From: Eremophila alpestris peregrina
Lineage: Eukaryota; Chordata; Aves; Passeriformes; Alaudidae
NCBI GenBank assembly: GCA_009792885.1
Contig: WMCF01000021.1
Span: forward strand, 5,556,417 to 5,620,416
Direction of reading: 5' to 3'
DNA: 64,000 bases
Position 1 is the first letter of the stretch, and each line of letters starts with the position of its first letter. Below are positions 51,961-61,052 of this stretch, in pieces. Position numbers and translations under genes: made by a program. The notes beneath the pieces are model-generated. The model made no database searches. It saw only the letters and a list, made by a program, of their open reading frames with translations, and was not told the origin of the DNA.

Positions 51961-54305
51961 TATTTACTTATGAAGCTGTGAGACAGCTAAATTAAAGCTG
52001 ATTAGCAAGATGGCAGCTCTGCTGCTTGTAGCTGAGGTGAGTGTAGCTGCTGCATGGCATCTCCTCACTGCTCACTGCTTGACTCCTAGTCACTGGGGCT
52101 GAGATCATTCAGCAGCAAGACAAATAAAGGGAGCTTAGAGTTTTTTACCCTTTGGCAAATTGGCAAATTGTGCTAGTTACATGGATATGTGTGTACAGTG
52201 TGGAGCAGTCTGTTTGTGAGGGAGCTTTATAAAAGCAGAGGGAGTTAATTTCTAGGGACAGACTGTAGTGTGCATGCTTGGGGAGTTGTGGGATTACACT
52301 CATTAAAAAAGTGAAGAGCTAATGAAATAATCAGAGGAAGACTGAATAAACTGGAGAATACAAATATGGACCAGCTGTCCCAGCAAGGTTGTCTCTCCTT
52401 TCACTTGAGTCTCTTGAAGACGGCTGCCCTTCTGTAACCATTCCTCTGGTTTGAGCATCTGGATTTTGGAGTTGCCTTACTAATATTTGTATGGAGCTGA
52501 ATGGCAAAAGCTAGAGGAAATTCCTCATTTACCTACTCAAGTCAAACCTAGGCTAAGAGTCCTGGTGGTATAATGTTAATACAATGGCAAGTCAAAGTAT
52601 GCAGTGCCTGTGTTCATCAGCACAAAACCCTGGTAATGTTCTTGGAGAAAATCTCAACAGAAAAGCTGAGACAGAATAAGCAGGGGAATCCTTCATTCCT
52701 GCACATGTTCCTCTTTTTATTTTAAATTGTGTGTGTGTGTGTGTGTGTGTGAAGGTGGTGGTATTGTAGTTGGTTCTTGTTTTGTGTTTAATCTTCTCTG
52801 TTCTGTTGCACTTCTAGTAGCTTTAATGAGTGTGTCCTATGCATGGCGAGGCCCAGCTGGAGATGTGCTCCCTTAAGGAATTGTGTTATGGGAAGGAGCT
52901 GCTGTCAGCCCAGAGCAGAGGCTCCTGTTCTGCTGTGGGTTCAGGAGAAGTGGGAGCACCTCGGTTTGTACACTGCTTGTGTGCTTGGTGGGAGAGCACA
53001 GCTGATTTTCCATAACAGGTAAGGGAGAATCTCTGCCCAGCAATCAAAAGGCAGCCTTGGGACCATGCAATCCTGTTGCCTGTGACACTTCATAAAAGGG
53101 TGAGAGTCTTGTGAGTTCATTCATAATTATTCTTACGTCAAATTCTCTTAATTGCAGTGTCACGAGTGAAGGCAGAGATCCCAGTTCATTGCTGGCACAA
53201 GAAGAGCCAATAGCACTGATTTAAGCCAGGTTACACCTTTGATGACATTAATGTCAGCAGTGGTTTGGGCCCTTCTGCTTCTACTTACATAGTGAGTCAA
53301 AAGCAGGGTGAAACGTAGAAATATTTGTCTTGGCTTCAAAACATGATTGAAGATAAATTGCTGTTAAGCTCCATTTCTGTCTAGCTGTTGATACATGTAA
53401 TATGGCAAATTAATTAAGAGCTTATACTCACAATATATGGGGATTTCAAGTTTTAAGGTGGTGGTTAGTCTTTCAGCAGCTAGAGGATACACACGCCTGA
53501 GTTATTCTAGTAGATCAGTGCTTCCAGAAGCATATGTTAATTTACCACACTTGCAGTTTCTTCATGTCAATCACCTTTTGTGCATTTTTATCGTGTGTTG
53601 AACAAACCAGAACTGTCCTTTGCCCATTTTATGAGTGTCCTGCAAAGCAGGGAATGAAGTGGGTTGATGACAGCTCATCCATCTCACTGTTTTTGAAAGG
53701 GATTCTCCTACTGGACATCACGCAGAGCAATGCTTTCTTGAAGCCCACCCACCTAGTACTAGTCCCCCTTCAGAAGTGGTTGTATTTCCCTAAGGCTCTT
53801 CTTGGAGTGGTAAGTGTGCATCATCAAACAGCAGATTTCTTAAACGGCATATAGTGATGTTGACTTTTCTGATGCTTCAGTTGCTGTTGTCTTAATGTAG
53901 GCTGTCGCTCGTATGTCAGCTGGAAACAAAAATCAATAAGCAATGAGGATGGGAGTGGAGGGAAAAGAAAGAAACAAAATGATGAACAAGAATTCGGTAT
54001 CTTCCCTCATAAACTTTATTCAGCTGGTGTATGTGTTTTACCATTTCATAGGATCTGCAGATAATCCCCACAGTCCCTCAGAGTCTCTGAACTCTTCCTG
54101 TTTCATGAAGAAGGAAACTAAGGCACAGTGGCCATGGCAGAAACTGCTCCAGCTTCCCAATTTACCTCCAATAGGCTGAAACAATTTGTTCAAGGGCATT
54201 TAGAATCTGGGTAATTATTCATGTCTACCAGCTCCTTGTCCCCAAACCATCTGTACCCAGCCTTCCCAGGCCTACGTATTTCTGAGGGTGTGACGCACAT
54301 ATTCA
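51961..54305. other. Unique noncoding DNA with a TG microsatellite
   Basis: Apart from the TG repeat at 52728-52751 there is nothing I can identify. The 106-codon frame at 53534-53854 has no known domain. Confidence 0.5.
52728..52751. repeat. (TG)12 microsatellite
   Basis: Twelve perfect TG units; likely polymorphic in length. Confidence 0.95.
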
Positions 54306-54491
54306 GTCAGCTGGCAATATAAAAGAAAGAAACATGCTATTGCTTAAGAAAAATGTTAGAGGTGTGCAGCACACTCCGGATGCTCTCTGCTCACGCTTGC
54401 CCTTGCCTAGGTGTGTGAGGTGGGCGGTAGGCAGTGTCTCGGGCAGTGTCGAGCAGCAGTGGCTCAGGCAGCCCGCACCCGCCCGGGGATG
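54306..54491. repeat. Head segment, copy A, of the duplicated VNTR unit
   Basis: Unique-looking sequence directly left of the first GC-rich array. Its first 61 bases (54306-54366) are identical to 55362-55422. After that the two copies diverge by substitutions and small indels, and copy A has about 27 extra bases near 54448-54474. It shows that the whole head-plus-array unit occurs twice in this assembly. Confidence 0.85.
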
Positions 54492-55317
54492 GCGGGGCCG
54501 TGTGCGGGAGCCGTGTGCGGGGCCCGTGTGTGGGGCCTGTGTGCAGGGCCGTGTGCGGGGCCCGTGTGTGGAGCCCTCTGCGGAGCCGTGTGCGGGTCCT
54601 GTGTGTGGAGCCGTGTGCGGGTCCTGTGTGCGGGTCCTGTGTGCGGGGCCGTGTGCGGGGCCGTGTGCGGGGCCTGTGTGCGGGGCCGTGTGCGGGGCCT
54701 GTGTGCGGGGCTGTGTGCGGGGCCTGTGTGTGGGGGCTGTGTGCGGGGCCGTGTGCGGGTCCTGTGTGTGGAGCCGTGTGCGGGTCCTGTGTGCGGGTCC
54801 TGTGTGCGGGGCCGTGTGCGGGGCCTTGTGCTGGGGCCGTGTGCGGGGCCTGTGTGCGGAGCCGTGTGCGGGGCCGTGTGCGGGTCCTGTGTGCGGGGCC
54901 GTGTGCGGAGCCGTGTGCGGGGCCTGTGTGTGGAGCCGTGTGCGGAGCCGTGTGCGGAGCCGTGTGCGGAGCCTTGTGCGGGGCTGTGTGTGGAGCCGTG
55001 TGCGGGGCTGTGTGTGGAGCGTGTGCAGGGCCTGTGTGTGGAGCTGTGTGCTGGGGCCGTGTGCGGGGCCTGTGTGCGGGGCCGTGTGCGGAGCCGTGTG
55101 AGGGGCCTGTGTGCGGGGGCCATGTGCGGGGCCTGTGTGCGGAGCCATGTGCGGGGCCTGTGTGTGGGGCCATGTGCAGGGCCTGTGTGCGGGGTCTGTG
55201 TGCGGGGCCTGTGTGTGGAGCCATGTGCGGGGTCTGTGTGTGGGGCCGTGTGCGGAGCCGTGTGCGGGGCCATGTGCGGAGCCGTGTGCGGGGCCCTGTG
55301 TGCGGGGCTGTGTGTGG
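54492..55317. repeat. GC-rich 13-bp-period VNTR, array A
   Basis: Tandem units of the type GCCTGTGTGCGGG plus neighbours of 12-14 bp, varying at a few positions (C/T after GGC, CGG/TGG, GGGG/GGAG). The array breaks off at a run of N. Units are rich in CpG and in alternating purine-pyrimidine TGTGTGCG. The 13-bp period is not a multiple of three and the units carry almost no stops, so long open frames occur in several frames on both strands (up to 730 codons on the minus strand across the gap). These are not genes. Confidence 0.95.
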
Positions 55318-55361
55318 NNNNNNNNNNNNNNNNNNNNNNNNNNNNNNNNNNNNNNNNNNNN
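55318..55361. other. Assembly gap, 44 N
   Basis: A run of 44 N. The left contig ends inside the VNTR and the right contig starts at a base homologous to 54306, i.e. back at the left edge of the repeat unit. Gap length is probably an estimate. Confidence 0.98.
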
Positions 55362-55530
55362 GTCAGCTGGCAATATAAAAGAAAGAAACATGCTATTGCT
55401 TAAGAAAAATGTTAGAGGTGTGTCGCACGCTCTGGATGCTGTCTGCTCATGCTGTTTGCCCCTGCCTATAGGTGTGTGAGGTGGGCAGTGGGCAGTGTCT
55501 TGGGCAGCCCACACCCACCTGGGGATGGCA
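55362..55530. repeat. Head segment, copy B, of the duplicated VNTR unit
   Basis: Starts right after the gap and repeats the head of copy A at an offset of 1,056 bp. Sixty-one bases are identical, then divergence rises to roughly one in ten. Many differences are CG in copy A against TG or CA in copy B, which fits methyl-CpG decay in B. Confidence 0.85.
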
Positions 55531-56530
55531 GGGCCGTGCGGGGCCATGTGTGGGGCCATGTGCGGGGGCCATGTGCGGGGCCCGTGTGCGGGGCCCGTGT
55601 GCGGGCCCGTGTGCGGGCCCGTGTGCGGGGCCGTGTGCGGAGCCGTGTGAGGGGCCTGTGTGCAGGGCCGTATGAGGGCCTGTGTGTAGAGCCATGTGCG
55701 GGGCCTGTGTGCGGGGCCTGTGTGCGGGGCCTGTGTGCGGGGCCTGTGTGTGGAGCCGTGTGCGGGGCCTGTGTGCGGGGCCGTGTGCGGGTCCTGTGTG
55801 CGGGGCCGTGTGCGGGGCTGTGTGCGGGGCTGTGTGCAGGGCCCTGTGTGCAGGGCCCGTGTGCGGGGCCGTGTGCGGAGCCGTGTGAGGGGCCTGTGTG
55901 CAGGGCCGTATGAGGGCCTGTGTGTAGAGCCATGTGCGGGGCCGTGTGCGGGGCCTGTGTGTGGGGCCATGTGCGGGGCCCGTGTGCGGGGTCCGTGTGC
56001 GGGGCCGTGTGAGGGGCCTGTGTGCGGGGCCTGTGTGTGGGGTCCGTGTGCGGGGCCGTGTGCGGAGCCGTGTGAGGGGCCTGTGTGCAGGGCCGTATGA
56101 GGGCCTGTGTGTAGAGCTGTGTGCGGGGCCTGTGTGTGGGGCCATGTGCGGGGCCTGTGTGCGGAGCCATGTGCGGGGTCTGTGTGTGGGGCCATGTGCA
56201 GGGCCTGTGTGCGGGGTCTGTGTGTGGGGCCTGTGTGTGGAGCCATGTGCGGGGCCTGTGTGTGGGGCCGTGTGCGGAGCCGTGTGCGGGGCCATGTGCG
56301 GAGCCGTGTGCGGGGCCTGTGTGTGGAGCCGTGTGCGGGGCCTGTGTGCGGGGCCTGTGTGCGGGGCCTGTGTGCAGGGCCGTATGAGAGCCCGTGTGCG
56401 GGTCCCGTGTGCGGAGCCCTGTGTGCGGGGCTGTGTGTGGAGCCGTGTGCGGAGCCGTGTGCGGGGCCGTGTGCGGGGCCTGTGTGTGGAGCCATGTGCG
56501 GGGTCTGTGTGCGGGGCCATGTGCGGGGCC
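55531..56530. repeat. GC-rich 13-bp-period VNTR, array B
   Basis: Same monomer family as array A. The order of variant monomers at 56142-56317 matches 55120-55295 almost base for base, and 56416-56440 matches the last bases before the gap. The two arrays are therefore co-linear copies, with about 100 extra bases in B. Inside B, a marker word CAGGGCCGTATGAG recurs at 55663, 55901, 56088 and 56375, showing internal higher-order duplications of about 190-290 bp. The array ends sharply at the CpG-rich element that begins at 56531. Confidence 0.95.
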
Positions 56531-57120
56531 GTCAGGGACCGACAGCGCCGGGAGCCCGGCCGGACGGCACAGACGGGGAGGCAGATCGTTAGTGAAAGCA
56601 CCGGAGCGGCCACATCTGTGATTGAATGCTCGGCCCTTCAGTCCCTACTGCTGTGTTTACCGCTCCGTAATGCGGCATTGTTTACTCACAATTAAACTCT
56701 TTAGCGCTAATTTCACTCTCTGACGCTGAATTGGTCACACGGCCCCAGCTGCCCAGAGCCCGGGCAGATGTGCTCTGCACACTTGTGTGAGCAGGGCTGG
56801 GCCGGGCCCCGCTCCCGCAGCCGCTCCCGGCCCCGCCCGGCCGCCGGCTCGGAGCTGCGGCGTGGGAAGAAGCGCTGATTCTTGTCAGCCCAAATTTCAC
56901 ACCGGAGATAAACGCTTGGAAGCCAGGCACTGCTCGGAGGAGATAAACACATTTCCCCCCGTTAATTAAAACGTATCTGTAAATTTAAGCGGAGATGGTG
57001 GCTATAATAAGTTTTGAACCGGTGACAAATGTCAGCAGCAAAAGGCCTGAGATAAGACCGTGTCAGATCCCTGTGCGACGATTTGTGTGTGCCTTCACCC
57101 CTAGCAAGCTGGAGCATCAC
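56531..57120. promoter_or_regulatory. CpG-rich candidate regulatory element beside the VNTR
   Basis: Dense CpG over 56531-56600 and 56740-56890, then AT-rich sequence with scattered CpG to about 57080. Two forkhead-type words TGTTTAC lie 25 bp apart (56654-56660 and 56679-56685). Three GATA-type AGATAA words follow, two in the near-identical context GGAGATAAAC around 56904-56913 and 56939-56947, and one near 57050. The mix of CpG island-like and AT-rich motif-bearing sequence fits an enhancer or the start of an unannotated noncoding RNA. Short overlapping frames here have no recognisable protein. Confidence 0.45.
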
Positions 57121-58479
57121 ACGGGTCAGGGGCTGTGGCTGACACCAGACAATTCAAGTAACCTGTAGCAGGGGTTCTGGTGAAGTAGAGAGAGCCCTAC
57201 TAGAAGTGTGGTTTGTGCCCCATCTCATAGCAAAGTTGGGGGCTTTCAGTGATTTTGAATATTTGGTATTTTCCTAAACTTCTCATTTGATTCTTTGGCC
57301 TCAAATGTCCTTGAACTTCAATGTATAAGCTGTGTATATTGGTGTGTCCAACATACCTATTCCAAAACTGAGGTGATGTCAGGCTCTAGAATATGTGTGG
57401 ATTTCTTTATAAACTTCCTTTGTTCTCCCTCAGCCCTTTGCTGGTCATGTCAGGGACACTGTAGGCAACTATTTGAAGCATCCCTAACCTTCTCTGTGTG
57501 GCACGTAATCATTTCTGGTACAATGTGTGGGTGTGTTGTATGTTAAACACAAGAACGTTAATGAAAATTGGGAAGAAAACAGTGGCAGTGGGATTCCATT
57601 CCTTGCTGGAGGTGGATACCAGAAATTATTAGAATCTGGTCTTGAATCAGTCAACAGTGGAATTGTGTTGCAGCTTTTGTTCCCATTCCCTTCATCAAGG
57701 TATGTGATATATTAGTTAGGTCCGGTTTTGCTAACTGGAGTGCAACTGGGGGATTCTGGCGGCAAGCTGTTTCTAGCCCAACTATCCTGGTAGCTTTAAT
57801 GCTGCAGTATTTTCTTCTTGCAGAGCAAGAACAGAGACAGGGACATGCCTAGGAACGCATATCCAGCTTCTCTTCAGAAAATTAATGTATCCCTCCTTTC
57901 TTTATCATCTCTACTGAACTTGCTAGAAATGTGTTTACTGTGGAGGAGGATTTGTGTCTTCTTTCATGATAAAGGCCATCTCACGCAGCTAACCTGCTGA
58001 GCATTCAAAGACTTCTGGACACTCCTGACTTGTTCTTTGTTTAAATCAGTGATGGAAATGGGTCCCATTTGGATCTGTGAGCCATCCATTCTGGTATTAC
58101 AGAGAGATGGTTTAATTTGAATTTCTGAGTATTTGTGTACCAAAACAGAACTCCATCTCATAAGGCTCTATGACCTGGCCTTTAGGATTTATCTGGTTGG
58201 TTATTAGGTATGAAATCTTGTTTTGTTGGTTGAGTTTTTTTCTGGTTAGTTTGGGGCTATTTTTTTTTTTTTTTTTGAATATTTATATGCATGTGACTGT
58301 AGGAGCTACTCAAGAGAGCAGATCTGCGAGCCTTTTCTGATGGGGCCAGCCTGGTTTTGTGAGGCATCAGTACAAAAGATGGCAAAAAAACTCAAACCAA
58401 ACCAAAAGAGTATACATTTAGCATTCCTAAATTCCCCTAGATGTTGGTGGCAATCAAGTGGTCATTCTTAACATCTGAT
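57121..58479. other. Unique noncoding DNA with a poly(T) tract
   Basis: No coding exon recognised. A 17-T tract lies at 58260-58276. Nothing else specific. Confidence 0.5.
58260..58276. repeat. Poly(T) tract, 17 T
   Basis: Seventeen uninterrupted T; no recognisable element attached. Confidence 0.9.
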
Positions 58480-58990
58480 TTATTTTACTTTATTTCCTTA
58501 TATTAGATTAGCTCCGGCTACATACTAATTATCTAAAATATTATCACATAACTTGATATTATTTTCAACCTAAAACATTAATAAAGTTAAAATTACTTAA
58601 ATTATTTAAATTGAACTGCATGAATGATTCAAAGTGAACATGTTATTTGATCATTGTAATTGCAATGTATCCACAACCATGTTCAAATGTCTTTAAATTT
58701 ATTACCCGACAGATACATTGGGCATATTTTTCTCACAGAATTGATCATAATGTTGAAAATTTTATCTGGAACATAGGTGGCTTATTTCAGACTGTCTGAA
58801 TAAATCAAAATATATTGAGCCTTGTAAGGCAAGTCTTATAAATATTGTACAAATTTAAAATCTGGTTCCAATAAGCGTTTGTGTTGTACTGATTTGCTTT
58901 CTAAATTCACTTTTGGTGAAAAACAGTGAACATCTACTTGTTTTTGCACTCAGCTTCAATCGGTTTCAGTTTGTAAAAAAAGTGTAAAGA
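58480..58990. promoter_or_regulatory. Candidate conserved noncoding block, very AT-rich
   Basis: Repeat-free, very AT-rich sequence with many TAAT, ATTA and TTAAAT words and a few isolated CpGs (58515, 58708, 58876, 58961). All frames are stop-rich. It resembles AT-rich vertebrate enhancers. Conservation not tested. Confidence 0.35.
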
Positions 58991-59539
58991 TCACATGAAA
59001 GGAATAAGGTGCTTGCCTTGCTGTCCTAGAACTTTGTGTCATGTGTAACTTTTGCTCTGCAAGTTGTGTTTTCATTCACTTTCAAATCAAAGACAGGGAA
59101 TGAGGTGCAGTGCAGGTGCCTTCCACACTGTGTCAGTTCACTAACCCCAGGCTGAGGTTTAAAGTAAGCAAGGCATTCACTAATTTTAGTTTCTGTAGAG
59201 CTCCTAGGTTGTTCATTGGCTTGTTGTAGATTCTTAGGAGTTGTACCCCATTTGAAAATATCTCCTCTCTCTTCTGTAGTCCATTCTTCTGAAAGAGCAG
59301 GTATTTATATACCTCCTGCCCATCAGTTCCTGTCTCTTGACATCATGCTCACAATGTTTCATATTTCCAGAAATTTATGATCAGTCCGTAAGAAGAGTGA
59401 TTCTGCCAACTTTCCGTGACTGGGAAGCTGACACTGTGCACAACACACTTGTCCTTTGGTGGTGCATTCAGCAGTGCAGTGATAGCTATTGCTTTAAGAC
59501 CATCTGTGTGATTTAACAACCCAAGTGACATTTCCCGAA
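58991..59539. other. Unique noncoding DNA
   Basis: Nothing identifiable. A 74-codon minus frame (59349-59573) shows no known domain. Confidence 0.5.
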
Positions 59540-59715
59540 GTGACCTTAGGAGACGGTCGCTGAGAGGCTTCACCCCAGGCCAGCGCTCCTGGGCAGCTGC
59601 TGCCAGCGGTGCCCGGCTCCGGCTCTGCCAGGACCTGCCAGATCTGCCCTCGGGGACACGGGCAGCAAAGCCACTGCGGTGTCAGGCCCCTCTCGGCTGC
59701 GGCAGAATTATGGGA
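59540..59715. promoter_or_regulatory. Short CpG-rich patch
   Basis: A compact G/C-rich stretch with many CpG dinucleotides in AT-rich surroundings, directly left of the block with nuclear-receptor half-sites. Too short for a classical CpG island. It may be part of the same regulatory element. Confidence 0.3.
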
Positions 59716-60260
59716 CATTAATCCTTTTGAAATGCCCTTGCTAATTCTTGCAGTTTTGTTCCTGTGAGCCCCGAGTTTCCCCTCCCTTGAAGCCTACACA
59801 TTTTATTAGGTATTGTAAGTGGCTACACCTGCAGTTTTAAATGACTAACACAAATGTTATAATGGTGGCGATCAGTCAAAGAAAAAGTTCAAAGTTCAAA
59901 GGTCGGTCTTTTGTAACTGGCGAGGAAGAGCTAGGGGATAATAGCTTGTTAATGTTATTTACCTCATTCAGCTGAAAAACTTTCTGTTGTGTAAAGACAT
60001 TTACGTGGGCAATTCTGGGCATTGTCATTTGAATAGGGGTTAAATTATTCTGTTTTGTCATTAAGTGATCCTTGATTGGCAATCCATTACACAATGGGTG
60101 ATCATTAAGGAAAGGCCATAAAACTGTTACACCATTTAAGAGTGAATGGTGAATGAAGCCAGATATCTCTAAGACCCGTCGTTCCCCCACCCCCAGAATA
60201 CAGCTGCTGGAGAAGCAATTTAAAGCTGAGAGGACTTGGAACAATTGGAACAGTCATTTA
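59716..60260. promoter_or_regulatory. Candidate enhancer with three nuclear-receptor half-sites
   Basis: Three half-sites in the same orientation with single-base spacers: AGTTCA (59886-59891), AGTTCA (59893-59898) and AGGTCG (59900-59905). Together they form two overlapping DR1 elements, the type bound by HNF4, COUP-TF and RXR heterodimers. The surrounding 0.4 kb is repeat-free with isolated CpGs. A 122-codon minus frame (59876-60244) covers it but has no recognisable domain. Confidence 0.4.
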
Positions 60261-61036
60261 TTCCCTAATTTTGTTTTGAAAATATTTACACTGAGGTGAA
60301 CAGTAGATAAACCTGCTTATAGTTACCTAAAGGGTGTTTAGTATTGTCAGGTCTCCTGATTTTATTGTATCAGGGTAAACATGAGCAAGGTTCCTCTACT
60401 TAAAACAGTTTGGGCACTGAGATTGTATCAGAACATTAATCTTACAAATAAAAACCAACCGTGGTATATTAATTTCAGAAAAATTATGAAAATGAGGCAG
60501 AAACCCAAATCAAAGAACTCGAGAATTGGCTGACACAGAAGGAAATGCAACTTGCTTGGTGAAATTGCCTCCAAATCCAGATGTTAATGGTGTTCTAGGC
60601 CTGAGCCATGGCTTTTGTGGGCCCTAGGCTGATGGCTGTTAATCAGACCCAGATGTTTTCAAGCCTAAGTTTTCTGTCAAGGGACATGACAGGCTTTTCA
60701 GTCAACTGTAAATCACTTCAATTGCTGTAATGTTTAAGGTAGGCCAGAGCCCAGATTGTTCAGTACTTATTAGGCAGCGGTTCTGCTGTGGTTGGACCTG
60801 TGTAAGTAGGGCTCCTGTGCTCCTCTGTCCTCAATATGGTCCTGGCCCTGGCTCCTGTCCAGCCTCCCCTGCTCTATTTCATTGCACTGGAGGAGCAGGG
60901 AGGCACAGGACAGGAACATGCAGGTGGAAAATGGCTTTTCTGGGGTTGTATTGTACAGACATATGGTATCTAAACTTGATACATTGGCTAAAGACGCCCA
61001 AACATTTGTTTTAGGTTGACTAACTGGCAAGTTTAA

Positions 61037-61052
61037 AAGCAAGCAAGCAAGC
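61037..61052. repeat. (AAGC)4 microsatellite
   Basis: Four perfect AAGC units followed by AAAAAGC. Confidence 0.9.

Noticed and set aside
54338..54350. Thirteen-base match TATTGCTTAAGAA to the mature miR-137 sequence, present in both VNTR heads
   Set aside because: The match stops after 13 bases and the upstream sequence cannot pair with it to form the required hairpin, so it is coincidence and not a microRNA gene.
54303..56495. 730-codon open frame on the minus strand and several 250-390-codon frames on both strands
   Set aside because: They are produced by the 13-bp stop-free repeat, which opens several frames on both strands, and the longest spans the run of N. Both ends of the minus frame read the same duplicated head segment.
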